This document shows positions 1-7,172 of a stretch of 35,479 bases of DNA, piece by piece. The DNA is taken from NCBI GenBank assembly GCA_029555385.1, contig JAKPSH010000242.1, positions 1 through 35,479 on the forward strand, in the 5' to 3' direction. Position numbers and translations under genes: made by a program. This stretch comes from Pseudomonadota bacterium (GTDB lineage Bacteria > Bdellovibrionota_C > UBA2361 > SZUA-149). Below the pieces are notes generated by a model that was given only the letters and a program-made list of their open reading frames with translations, had not been told where the DNA came from and made no database searches. Each line of letters opens with the position of its first letter. Position 1 is the stretch's first letter.

Positions 1-5
1 ACACC

Positions 6-365
6 ATGCCGGGTGGTGCGAAGGAAACTCAATATGTGCCGTGGCTTGTTGGTGCTTCGGCGCTTTTTGTTTTGTCGGCAATGATCGGATTTGTGGTTCT
101 GATCGGGAATCGAGTCCCAGCACGGCGGGAAGACGCTTTCCCGGCTCGTGAACTAAGCGCCGAAGAACGTGCGGAATTGCGCCGTCTGCGGCAATATTTC
201 AACGTGGGTCCGGCTGCCCAAGCGGCGGATTTCGCCCGGGAGTATCACCTTCGGGCAAAAAAGCTGCACCCGGACACGGGAAAGAGCGACGGGGCCGAAT
301 TCGCGGTGCTCAGCAGCCGTTACCAGCGGGTCAAAGAACTGCTCAGTTCTGCTCAAGCAGTTTAA
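6..365 (+). CDS. Small membrane protein with C-terminal J domain
   Basis: A 119-residue protein with one strong hydrophobic segment (about residues 11-33), a charged linker, and a short C-terminal J-domain-like region. The diagnostic HPD tripeptide lies at residues 88-90, preceded by a basic helix-II-like stretch (YHLRAKKLHPD) and followed by a helix-III-like stretch ending at the C terminus. J domains stimulate the ATPase of Hsp70 partners; a membrane-anchored one would recruit DnaK to the inner membrane, but its client cannot be told. Only five bases precede the ATG, so no ribosome binding site can be assessed and the true start could lie upstream, since the frame is open to the window edge. 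Its last 23 bases overlap the 3' end of the convergent GH3 gene. Confidence 0.7.
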   Translation: MPGGAKETQYVPWLVGASALFVLSAMIGFVVLIGNRVPARREDAFPARELSAEERAELRRLRQYFNVGPAAQAADFAREYHLRAKKLHPDTGKSDGAEFAVLSSRYQRVKELLSSAQAV

Positions 366-2481
366 ACTGCCCCGTAATCCCGCCTTGGCTGTCCGGGCCG
401 ACGCGCAAAGTGAACAATCCTGGTTCCGTGCGCCACGAACTGCCGTGCTGCCAAAAGCCGAGATCCGCACTGGCGAGTTCGAACGCGACTTCGGAGGAGG
501 CGCCTGCGGCGAGTTCAATTCGTAAAAAGCGCTTCAGCTCCCACTGCGGCGGAGCGGTGCTTCGCACTTCGTCACGGATATAAAGCTGCACGGTTTCTGT
601 TCCCGGTGACGGCGAAGTGTTGGTTATTGTTGCCAGGACTATAATGCTTTGGCCGTCCGTTGCTAGTTCGGGGGAAATGCGCAGGTTGGAGTAGCTGAAT
701 TGGGCATAGCTTAATCCCCAGCCAAAGGGATAAAGCGGGGTGGACGGGATGTCGATAGCTTTTGTCGTGTAGCGCGCGGTGCGCTCCGGTGGGCGCCCGG
801 TGCTGCGCTGCGAGTAGTAGATTGGTATTTGTCCTGGGGCGCGGGGCAGAGTTACTGGCAGCTTTGCGCTTGGCGAAACGGTGCCGAAGATAATATCGGC
901 GAGCGCCCGGCCGCCTTCTATGCCCGGATGAAAACAATAAAGCACAGCATCGGCGAAGCGCCGGAGCGGCTCGATAGCGAGTGCTCTCCCGGCAAGGACA
1001 ACGCAGACCACCGGAATCTCAAACTGCGCAATTTGGGAGAGCATTTCAAGCTGACCGGGAGGAAGCCCGATATTGGAGAAAGTCGCGGCCTCGCCGCTTC
1101 TCGTTGGATGTTCACCGAGAACGGCAATTACGGCGTCAGCCTCCTGCGCCATGGCCACTGCGCTTTCCGGATGCATCCCGCCGCCAATTACCCGGGTTTG
1201 TTGGGAGACCGTTTCTCTGATGCCTTCGATGATCGACGTCACGTCTTCAGCCTGCCCGTCGAGCGTCCAAGTGCCAAGAAGTTCTGCTTTGCTCTCGGCA
1301 AAGGGGCCAACCACGGCAACCGAGCGGATATCCCGCGCAAGCGGAAGAAGCGAGTTTTTGTTCTGAAGAAGGACGCACGACTGCTGCGCCATGCGCCGCG
1401 CGTGTTCGCGGTTTGCTGGAGTCAAAAGCTGGGTCTTCTCGCGTTCGGGGTCGACATAGGGATGCTCGAAAAGACCGAGTTTCTTTTTGAGGGTGAGGAC
1501 GCCGAGCACTGCGCTGTCAATCAGCTCCAGTGAAACGGTGCCGTCCCGGACGAGCTCAACCAGATGTTTGTTATAAAGGCCTGAAACCATATCCATTTCA
1601 ATGCCTGCCTGGAGCGCAAGAACTGCGGCTTGCGCCTCGTCTCCGGCTACGCGGTGTTTAAGCAAATCCGCGACAGCGCCCCAGTCGCTGACAACAAGGC
1701 CGGTAAAACCCCATTCAGTGCGAAGTACGCCGTGAAGCAGCGCATGATTAATGCTCATGGGCACGCCGTTTAAGTCGTGCAAAGCGGCCATGACGCTTGC
1801 CGCGCCTGCGCGGACGGCGGCTTGAAAAGGAGGGAGATAGACTTCACGAAGTGTGCGTTCAGACACCTCCACCGAGTCGTAATCACGGCCGCCGAGCGGC
1901 GCGCCGTAGGCGGCAAAGTGCTTGACGCAAGCAGCAATGCGCTCCGGACTGCTCAGATCCGCTCCCTGATAGCCGCGGACCAGAGCTTCGGCCATGCGCG
2001 AGCAAAGATACGGATCTTCGCCGTATCCCTCCGCGACGCGTCCCCAGCGCGGATCCCGTCCGATATCAACCATTGGCGAGTAGTTCCAGTGCACTCCCTG
2101 GGCCGATGCTTCGCGCGCGGCTATTTCCGCGCACTCGCGCACGAGTTCCGGGTTAAAGCTTGCCGCCTGGCCGAGCGGTATCGGAAACACTGTGCGGTGG
2201 CCGTGAATCACGTCGCGGCTGAAGATAAGCGGTATGCCGAGGCGGGACTCTTCGACGGCAATGCGTTGAAGCGCGTTTGTTTGCGCGGCCCAAGAGAATG
2301 CTTGATCTTTTTCCCAGCGCGGCGGGCCGAGAAGATAGCCTGTGACTGCGCCGGTGCGGATAGCGGTGTGGTCTGCGTCGACGGCCCCGTGGAGCAGATT
2401 GAGCTGGCCGACTTTTTCTTCAAGCGTCATCTGCCGGAGAAGTTTATGGAGATCGGTCTCGCCAGGTTCCTTAATTTCCAC
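343..2481 (-). CDS. bglX: Glycoside hydrolase family 3, beta-glucosidase-like
   Basis: A 712-residue GH3 enzyme, expected to remove terminal beta-linked sugars such as glucose or xylose from oligosaccharides. Seen in order: the (beta/alpha)8 domain with GRDPRWGR (141-148), KHF (187-189) and the nucleophile motif VVSDWG (Asp266); then the C-terminal alpha/beta sandwich (about 370-570) carrying the region where the acid/base Glu of the family sits; then a fibronectin-III-like domain typical of BglX-type enzymes. There is no signal peptide, whereas E. coli BglX is periplasmic, so this copy is probably cytoplasmic. GAGAG sits 7 bases before the ATG. It stands alone, with no sugar transporter or regulator nearby, so its substrate cannot be inferred from context. 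The symbol reflects family resemblance, not proven orthology. Confidence 0.88.
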   Translation of the reverse strand: MEIKEPGETDLHKLLRQMTLEEKVGQLNLLHGAVDADHTAIRTGAVTGYLLGPPRWEKDQAFSWAAQTNALQRIAVEESRLGIPLIFSRDVIHGHRTVFPIPLGQAASFNPELVRECAEIAAREASAQGVHWNYSPMVDIGRDPRWGRVAEGYGEDPYLCSRMAEALVRGYQGADLSSPERIAACVKHFAAYGAPLGGRDYDSVEVSERTLREVYLPPFQAAVRAGAASVMAALHDLNGVPMSINHALLHGVLRTEWGFTGLVVSDWGAVADLLKHRVAGDEAQAAVLALQAGIEMDMVSGLYNKHLVELVRDGTVSLELIDSAVLGVLTLKKKLGLFEHPYVDPEREKTQLLTPANREHARRMAQQSCVLLQNKNSLLPLARDIRSVAVVGPFAESKAELLGTWTLDGQAEDVTSIIEGIRETVSQQTRVIGGGMHPESAVAMAQEADAVIAVLGEHPTRSGEAATFSNIGLPPGQLEMLSQIAQFEIPVVCVVLAGRALAIEPLRRFADAVLYCFHPGIEGGRALADIIFGTVSPSAKLPVTLPRAPGQIPIYYSQRSTGRPPERTARYTTKAIDIPSTPLYPFGWGLSYAQFSYSNLRISPELATDGQSIIVLATITNTSPSPGTETVQLYIRDEVRSTAPPQWELKRFLRIELAAGASSEVAFELASADLGFWQHGSSWRTEPGLFTLRVGPDSQGGITGQFKLLEQN

Positions 2482-2558
2482 GCGTAGTTTCTCTCAGATG
2501 AAGAATAAAGGTGAAAGCGTCCGCGGGATGGAGACAAGCCCCCGTCCGTGTACGCTTT

Positions 2559-2588
2559 ACTATAGTAGAAAACGACGGAGGGGAACAA
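2559..2588 (-). promoter_or_regulatory. Candidate sigma-70 promoter for the GH3 gene
   Basis: On the minus strand TTGTTC (2588-2583) and TATAGT (2564-2559) are separated by 18 bases, about 75 bases upstream of the GH3 start. Spacing and matches fit a housekeeping promoter. It lies next to the hairpin array, whose nearest arm begins 8 bases from the -35 box. Confidence 0.4.
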
Positions 2589-2595
2589 TCTTGTG

Positions 2596-2821
2596 CCTAG
2601 CCGCGATATCTCACAAGGCGATATCGCGGCTAGGTAATTTACGTGAAAAGACCCATCCTTGGGCCTTTTCACGCTGCTCCAAACTGTGTCGGGGGCCCTA
2701 CGTGCCCCGACACAGCGTCGCAGCGAATTTCTTCGCTGCGCTCGAAATTCGGCAACGCCGTCCAGGCGTTGCGCTAGCCGTAATATCCCACAGCCCAAGG
2801 CTGTGGGATATTACGGCTAGC
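2596..2821. repeat. Array of six consecutive hairpins
   Basis: Six inverted repeats follow one another with almost no spacer: 2596-2610/2620-2634 (15 bp perfect), 2642-2654/2661-2673 (13 bp, one mismatch), 2684-2694/2705-2715 (11 bp), 2724-2731/2744-2751 (8 bp, with an alternative 2720-2727/2732-2739), 2752-2759/2765-2772 (8 bp) and 2773-2795/2799-2821 (23 bp perfect, 3-base loop). The first and last are related: both have arms of the form tagccgYRatatcYcac and an aaggc loop side. No coding frame makes sense here. The cluster resembles a REP/BIME-type composite palindromic element, but no known family is recognised. Confidence 0.85.
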
Positions 2822-3600
2822 CTGGTGCAAAATAATTACGCGGGAGAAGACAAAAATGCGGTTAGCAGCCCCCAAAATTAGCGAATAAATATTGCCTTGG
2901 CTGTGCGCGATCCATTGGCTTCGCCCAGAGCGATGCTGCCGTGCGCTGAAGGTGCGCCGCTGCCGCCGCGGCGCATAAAGTTAAGTCTTCAGCACCCGGC
3001 ACAACCCTTTGCCCGCTTCGCTGCCGCCCGCCCAGTGCTCCCGACCAATGGCAGCAAAGCAGTGCGAACCGACGCGCTGCGGTAATCTTTCCTCGTCATC
3101 CCGAGCCCAGCGGTTGTGCCCAAATTGCGCCGCCATTTTTCCGTCATCCCGAGCCTATAGGGTTAGCGCAATTGCACCGTCTGTATTGTAACCGTCATCC
3201 CGAGCCCACCGGTTGTTCCTAAAGGCAGCAGTCACCGTGCGAGGGATCTCAAAGTTCCTGGGGTCAGGGTCAATCCCGGGTGGAGACGGAATTACTGGCA
3301 CAGCAGCGATAAAAATCACTTAATTGTTAATTTCGCCTGGCCCTACTTTCGTGTTTGTCCCCAGCGGAGGTGCACGTTGCTCCGTGCAAGCGTGAGATCC
3401 CTCGCGCAATAAACCCTGCCCTTAGGCGCGGCTCCTGCGCTCGGGATGACCGTTTCTTAATTCCCGCAATCAGGAACGCCGCGTAAGGACATCGAACCGG
3501 GAAAATCAGCCAATGACAATGAAAAAACGCAGAGGACTCGCCGAGACGCAGCTCGTTACAGAGGGATATGCTCCAAGCTTCATCTCAGCTCTGCGCTCCG
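2822..3600. other. Gene-free stretch with intergenic palindromic repeats
   Basis: With the hairpin array this makes about 1.1 kb between GH3 and the C39-like gene with no credible gene; the open frames here lack ribosome binding sites and read as low-complexity Arg/Pro/Ala. It contains a GC-rich hairpin (2953-2960/2968-2975) and the dispersed repeat family annotated separately. Confidence 0.6.
3094..3450. repeat. Dispersed palindromic intergenic repeat cluster
   Basis: The 13-mer cgtcatcccgagc occurs in direct orientation at 3094-3106, 3142-3154 and 3193-3205, and its complement gctcgggatgac at 3439-3450. The companion motif gcgagggatctc is at 3239-3250, and its inverse gagatccctcgc at 3394-3405. 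The third copy plus 3239-3250 therefore forms one end, and 3394-3450 the other, of an inverted structure of about 260 bases. Copies 1 and 3 remain similar for about 30 bases (cccaScggttgtKccYaaa follows the core). Similar 'cgtcat..cgagc...gaggatctc' repeats occur between genes in many bacterial genomes; this is from general knowledge, not a search. Confidence 0.75.
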
Positions 3601-4572
3601 TCATGTCACCTCGGCGCCTGACAGAGCATTACTGGTTTTTGTCCCGGTTTGGATCCAGTATCGTGAGTATTTTGCACAGTCTGCGCTTGGCAGCGTGTGA
3701 CCGAAGGGGTTTGTCCAGCGGTCGAGAAGATCAGCGTGGGCAAGTTCGGCTTTTCCAGCTCGAGCATTTGCTCCCCAGTGTGTGTCGCGAATTTCCCAGC
3801 TTGTGATGTTTCCGGAGCTGTCCTGGCGATAGCCGCTTACGACAACCCAGTGCGCGTCGCCTTCGTCTTTTCTCAGGCAAAGTATCGCCGGCTTTCCGGA
3901 ATCGATCTGCTGTTTAATCTGGTCTGCTGCACCGTTGTTGTACGATCTGGCGCCAATTTTTTTGTCCATGTATTCGACAAGCGGCGTTGCCCTGGTCGGT
4001 TCGCCGTTTGGGTTCATCGCAAGGCAGAGAGAGTCGTAGTCGGTCTCGATGCCCAGTGAATTGAGCACGGTTGCTACAGCATACTGCCCGCACGAATTCC
4101 GCCAGATTGTCTCCGGGCGAAGTGTGCGGCAGTTTAGACTGACCGCAGAGTCTTTAGATGGAGCAATTACGGTGCTAGGTTCCAAACGTGAAATTGCCGG
4201 CGGTGCGGTTGGTCCGGGCTGAAGAGAACGCAAGTCTAGCGCAGGTGGTCTTGCTGCCTGCGGTTCCTGCCGCGGGGGCTCAATCTTTTGCTCCGGACGG
4301 ACGGAAGAAAGCGGCGGAAAGACCAAATCTTGGCCGCGGTCGAACAGGCTTGGACCGAAGCGAAGAAGACGAAGCAGCCAGACCAGAGGATTAAAGAAAG
4401 GCATGCGCAGTGAGCTAAGAAAAGGCCCGTTTGCCAGCCACTCGCGGCGGTGCTGTTCTAATGCCGCGAACGGCGAATGGAATCGTGCCTCCGTTTGCGC
4501 CGCCATCTGCACATCGGGCTGAAATCCGCGTTGATCTTGGAAAAGCCGTGCACCGGAAAATAGTGATGCCAT
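3601..4572 (-). CDS. C39-like (papain-fold) cysteine peptidase domain protein
   Basis: A 323-residue protein. Residues 1-145 are variable and Pro-rich from about 85, with one short hydrophobic patch (59-72). From about 150 onward there is a Peptidase_C39_2-like papain fold: NSCGQYAVATVLNSLG with candidate nucleophile Cys161, DAHWVVVSGY with His241, and EIRDTHWG with Asp263, in the order and spacing of a Cys-His-Asp triad. Bacteriocin-exporter C39 peptidases cut double-glycine leaders, but here no ABC transporter or leader peptide is adjacent, so a free-standing protease, amidase or effector is equally possible. No clear signal peptide and no good Shine-Dalgarno site precede this ATG, so the start is uncertain. 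The gene is monocistronic. Confidence 0.68.
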   Translation of the reverse strand: MASLFSGARLFQDQRGFQPDVQMAAQTEARFHSPFAALEQHRREWLANGPFLSSLRMPFFNPLVWLLRLLRFGPSLFDRGQDLVFPPLSSVRPEQKIEPPRQEPQAARPPALDLRSLQPGPTAPPAISRLEPSTVIAPSKDSAVSLNCRTLRPETIWRNSCGQYAVATVLNSLGIETDYDSLCLAMNPNGEPTRATPLVEYMDKKIGARSYNNGAADQIKQQIDSGKPAILCLRKDEGDAHWVVVSGYRQDSSGNITSWEIRDTHWGANARAGKAELAHADLLDRWTNPFGHTLPSADCAKYSRYWIQTGTKTSNALSGAEVT

Positions 4573-4680
4573 ACCGTAAAAGCCCAGAATCGTTGCGGTT
4601 ATTGTGAATCGTAAGCCTAACAGCCTTATACGGAATGTTTAAGAATAGGTTGCAGATAAAAATGCCTAATTGGTGCAGAG

Positions 4681-4705
4681 AGTTGCAAAAAAGGCTGACA
4701 CATTC
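4681..4705 (+). repeat. Direct repeat flanking the toxin-antitoxin pair, copy 1
   Basis: A 25-base sequence matching 5503-5527 at 21 of 25 positions; the last 15 bases (aaggctgacacattc) are identical. Weaker similarity continues about 20 bases further upstream in both copies. Confidence 0.8.
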
Positions 4706-4717
4706 TCGGCCAGGGTC

Positions 4718-5110
4718 CTACCAGACTGATTCGACGTGAGGATATGAAAGGATGTTTTCGTCGGCAGTAACGATAATCATGCCCCGGAGGCGGGCTGTGG
4801 CAACAAGCAGGCGGTCTACGGGGTCTTTGTGAAACGGAGGAGGCAGTGAATAAGCTTCTTCGACAATCGGCAAATCGATATCAATTACTTCCCATGCATT
4901 TCGTTTCACGTAGTCCCTGAACCAGAGCTTCCAGTGGCAGGAAAGCTTGATCCGGCCCCGTTCTTCGGCGCAGGCTATTTCAGCAGCAGACATGGGGCAG
5001 ACAAAGACCTCGGCATCGCTTGACGTCAGCGCTTCTCTTGCCGCGGCAGATAGTTCAGCCGGCGCTGCCACGGCCCAGAGAATCGTGCAGGTATCGAGCA
5101 GGAGCTTCAC
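4718..5110 (-). CDS. vapC: PIN-domain toxin, VapC-like ribonuclease
   Basis: A 130-residue single-domain PIN protein, the metal-dependent endoribonuclease fold of VapC toxins, which cleave tRNA or rRNA. The acidic residues expected at the active site are present: Asp6 in LLLDTCTILW, Glu44 in SAAEIA, Asp96/Asp99 in KDPVDRLLVATA and Asp117 in VTADENIL. The GTG start overlaps the antitoxin stop codon by four bases, giving translational coupling typical of toxin-antitoxin operons. It appears full length. Direct repeats enclose the operon, suggesting it arrived or can be lost as a unit. The target RNA cannot be predicted. Confidence 0.88.
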   Translation of the reverse strand: MKLLLDTCTILWAVAAPAELSAAAREALTSSDAEVFVCPMSAAEIACAEERGRIKLSCHWKLWFRDYVKRNAWEVIDIDLPIVEEAYSLPPPFHKDPVDRLLVATARLRGMIIVTADENILSYPHVESVW

Positions 5111-5373
5111 TTAAGCATTTCCCAATCTGACTCCGCGATGAGCGGGCCGGTCACTTTACCCTTGAATTCAACGCTACCCTTGCCGCACCCGAGGGATGTG
5201 TTGTTCTCTCGCTTTTCTGTGACCGGAACGATTTTGGCGATCGCAACATTTCTCCTGGTGATTGTTACTTGAGCGCCCTTGGCCACCATGTCCAGGTAAT
5301 GCTTAAGATTGTTCTTGATGTCCACAATATTGGCCTTGTTCATGTACATATTATTGCATATGTAGATGGTCAT
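5107..5373 (-). CDS. Phd/YefM-family antitoxin
   Basis: An 88-residue protein whose N-terminal part (NIVDIKNNLKHYLDMVAKGA, then VTITRRNVAIAKIVP) has the fold signature of Phd/YefM antitoxins: a dimeric DNA-binding N terminus that binds the operator, and a C-terminal tail that wraps the toxin. The ATG at 5373 was chosen because AGAG lies about 8 bases upstream; a longer frame to 5457 has an unrelated N terminus, and ATGs at 5349 and 5343 lack a ribosome binding site. A Phd-type antitoxin paired with a PIN toxin is a common combination. Autoregulation is likely by family, and a 7-bp inverted repeat (5345-5351/5358-5364) lies at the start of the gene. Confidence 0.8.
   Translation of the reverse strand: MTIYICNNMYMNKANIVDIKNNLKHYLDMVAKGAQVTITRRNVAIAKIVPVTEKRENNTSLGCGKGSVEFKGKVTGPLIAESDWEMLK
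5345..5364. promoter_or_regulatory. Inverted repeat at the antitoxin start, possible operator
   Basis: tacatat (5345-5351) and atatgta (5358-5364) form a perfect 7-bp inverted repeat with a 6-base gap. It would be inside the antitoxin gene if translation starts at 5373, or immediately upstream if it starts at 5343. Phd/YefM antitoxins bind such AT-rich palindromes; binding here is inference. Confidence 0.35.
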
Positions 5374-5502
5374 AACAATTCTCTGGTCTAGGTTAGAACA
5401 GAACTTACCCATTTTTGAATATCTCCAAGATCCTAAGATTATTGCTTGAGTTGGCATGCAAAAGAGCGGCCTGGATATAGAGAAAATGGCGTAATTTCAG
5501 GT

Positions 5503-5527
5503 AATTGCATTTAAGGCTGACACATTC
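5503..5527 (+). repeat. Direct repeat flanking the toxin-antitoxin pair, copy 2
   Basis: Partner of 4681-4705 (21 of 25 identical, 15 identical at the 3' end), in the same orientation. The two copies lie 822 bases apart and contain exactly the toxin and antitoxin genes. Confidence 0.8.
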
Positions 5528-5560
5528 CTCCAGAACGGGAACCCCTCCAGAACGGGAACC
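5527..5560 (+). repeat. 17-base perfect tandem duplication
   Basis: cctccagaacgggaacc occurs at 5527-5543 and again immediately at 5544-5560. The following ggaacccgtt (from 5562) is complementary to the aacgggaacc part, so either copy can fold with it. Confidence 0.85.
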
Positions 5561-5790
5561 TGGAACCCGTTTCTGTTTCTGGGAGGGGGGTAGATCGCTC
5601 CACCTTAATGCGTACGTTCTGCGGGAATCTAGCCATAATAAAAATGAGGGAATACCGGAGGTCCTCCGCTTGTCCTCGTCAGGCGATTGGGCGGTTGCCC
5701 AAAACGCGTTCTCTGCCTTCGGCAGAGTGTTTATCCAGTCCGCCACGGACAGGTTCTTTGCGTTTCAATATTTGGGAAGAATCCGTTGCA

Positions 5791-5825
5791 TGCACCTCGA
5801 AGAGGAAGGCCTTCTTCGAGGTGCA
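5791..5825. repeat. 13-bp inverted repeat hairpin
   Basis: tgcacctcgaaga (5791-5803) pairs perfectly with 5813-5825 around a 9-base loop. No T-run follows on either strand, so it is not an ordinary intrinsic terminator. Its right arm overlaps the left end of the inverted repeat bounding the next gene (gtgcaaacac, 5821-5830). Confidence 0.7.
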
Positions 5826-5984
5826 AACACTGTGAAAAGTTAAATTGGGTTTTAGATACAGAAGAGTGTTTATTGAACCTATCAATACTCCTTCGTCCGT
5901 AAGAGCTGAAGGCAATCGTTCGGTGCTCGGCCTGCCTGTTTTAAGTCAGTCGGGTTCCGCACGATTGTCTTCGGTGCTTTTACT

Positions 5985-6070
5985 GCCGTGGGGCAACCCA
6001 CGGCGCGACACGTGACCGGGCGTCGAAAGATGCCCACTTTCGGGTGCCTGCACACCCAGAGTGCAGGAGG
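5985..6070 (+). promoter_or_regulatory. Structured leader with GCAA tetraloop and partly masked RBS
   Basis: Three hairpins precede the gene at 6079. 5985-5992/5997-6004 is an 8-bp perfect stem closed by a GCAA (GNRA) tetraloop. 6024-6029/6037-6042 is a 6-bp stem. cctgcac (6047-6053) pairs with gtgcagg (6061-6067), taking up the first bases of the Shine-Dalgarno run gcaggagg (6063-6070). This would allow leader-dependent control of translation; the mechanism is inferred from folding by eye. Confidence 0.5.
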
Positions 6071-6078
6071 AGTGCAAG

Positions 6079-7080
6079 ATGAGTACGATTCAGCGAGTTC
6101 GCCCGTTTCTTCTCGATGGTGGGCTGCCGATGCTGCAGCACGTCGCCGCGGATGACAAGCTCACGGATGTGAGTCCGCTCGCGGCGTTCGGACTGACGCC
6201 GGACGAAGGCGACGGAACGATCCCCCTCCCGTCCCCGGCGGCTCTGCGGCGCCCCTGGATCCGGTACGCCACCCTGAACGGGAACGTATACCGCCTCCAA
6301 CTGACGTGCAAGACCAAGGAGAGCCCGCGGTGGGGGCTGCTCGTGATCGGGGACATGGTCCGCGACTTCGGGTCGACCGAGTGGAGCTACGCGGCCTTCT
6401 TCTCGTCCACCGACGGGAAGACCTTCGGGCGGCCGTTCTGCCCCTGGGCAACGCCGAAGGAGGGGGCGGACCGTTGGGTCATCGGACAGGACAAGGCCCG
6501 GCCGCACTGGGTCGGTGTGACGGTCTGCCACGACCTCGCGCCGAACCCGGAAGCGATCACGGTCGCTCGTCCGTTCCTGCTCCCGTACAACGGCTGGCAG
6601 TACGACTGGCAGTACTGCCGCTACTTCAGCGCGTTGTTTCCGGAGCGCAGCATGCTGCCGAAGATGACCGGCGAGGACGTGGCGAAGCTCGGGAACCACG
6701 AGTACGTGGGGGTCAAGTGGGAACAGCGGACCCCCCCGGGGACGCAGTTGCAGGTTCCCTTCCCCGCGTACGACGAGCGATTCCAGGTCATCCGCTACCT
6801 GGCGAAGAACGGCGACCCCCGCGTCCTGGTCAAGGGACCGCTCCTCACCGACTTGTTCGGCGAGCGGAACCAGGTGTGGACCGCCGCGCTCGGCGTCTGC
6901 ACGAACCTGGAGCTGCTCAAGCAGGACGGGATCGGCTCGTGGGAGTTCCGGATGCTCCCGCCGAAACGGCTGAAGACCATCGACCAGGTGACGGTCGACA
7001 AGATCGCCACCGTGATCGATGAGGGCCATGCCGGGGAGGAGTCCGAGGGAGCCGCGGAGGTCGAGGGACAGCCGTCCTAG
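6079..7080 (+). CDS. Unrecognised 333-residue orphan protein
   Basis: The ATG at 6079 has a strong site (aggagg, 6065-6070) eight bases upstream; a GTG at 6061 in frame lies on top of that site and is rejected. I do not recognise the family. The protein is soluble-looking, without signal peptide or membrane segment, rich in Trp/Tyr/Arg in the middle (for example YNGWQYDWQYCRYFSALF around residues 173-190) and with an acidic C-terminal tail. Codon use differs sharply from neighbours: in 6361-6420 all 20 codons end in G or C, against 11 of 20 in a comparable stretch of mutS (22621-22680). That suggests transfer from a high-GC source. It is monocistronic, with its own leader and terminator. Confidence 0.8.
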   Translation: MSTIQRVRPFLLDGGLPMLQHVAADDKLTDVSPLAAFGLTPDEGDGTIPLPSPAALRRPWIRYATLNGNVYRLQLTCKTKESPRWGLLVIGDMVRDFGSTEWSYAAFFSSTDGKTFGRPFCPWATPKEGADRWVIGQDKARPHWVGVTVCHDLAPNPEAITVARPFLLPYNGWQYDWQYCRYFSALFPERSMLPKMTGEDVAKLGNHEYVGVKWEQRTPPGTQLQVPFPAYDERFQVIRYLAKNGDPRVLVKGPLLTDLFGERNQVWTAALGVCTNLELLKQDGIGSWEFRMLPPKRLKTIDQVTVDKIATVIDEGHAGEESEGAAEVEGQPS

Positions 7081-7106
7081 ACCGCCCGTCTGCCGTTCGT
7101 TCGCCC

Positions 7107-7172
7107 GGCGCAAACACTCTTCCGTACGCCCCCGATTACGGAAGGTACAGTGTTTGCGCCGCGGTTTTCTTT
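7107..7172 (+). terminator. Long bulged hairpin terminator
   Basis: ggcgcaaacact (7107-7118) pairs with 7149-7160, and cttccgta (7119-7126) pairs with 7137-7144. This leaves a 4-base bulge (7145-7148) and a 10-base loop. A T-rich run follows (ggttttcttt, 7163-7172). It is a convincing intrinsic terminator for the gene at 6079. Confidence 0.8.

Larger units (their letters stand above)
5374..6078. other. Non-coding stretch with repeats and leader hairpins
   Basis: No credible gene; overlapping open frames on both strands have no ribosome binding site or recognisable composition. It holds the second flanking direct repeat, a 17-base tandem duplication (5527-5560), hairpins at 5711-5727 and 5791-5825, and the structured leader of the next gene from about 5985. 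Confidence 0.6.

Noticed and set aside
829..2487. Two + strand frames of about 235 codons over the GH3 gene
   Set aside because: The minus strand carries a complete GH3 enzyme with all signatures; the + strand products are shadows.
2596..2821. CRISPR array
   Set aside because: The palindromes differ from one another and there are no equal-length direct repeats with unique spacers and no cas genes.
5505..5915. Overlapping short frames downstream of the TA locus
   Set aside because: Several frames on both strands overlap, cross hairpins and repeats, and none has a ribosome binding site or recognisable product.
5980..7113. Long minus-strand frame (377 codons) opposite the orphan gene at 6079
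   Set aside because: It is rich in Arg, Gly, His and Asp with no ribosome binding site, and mirrors the codon bias of the + strand gene, which has a strong site and terminator.
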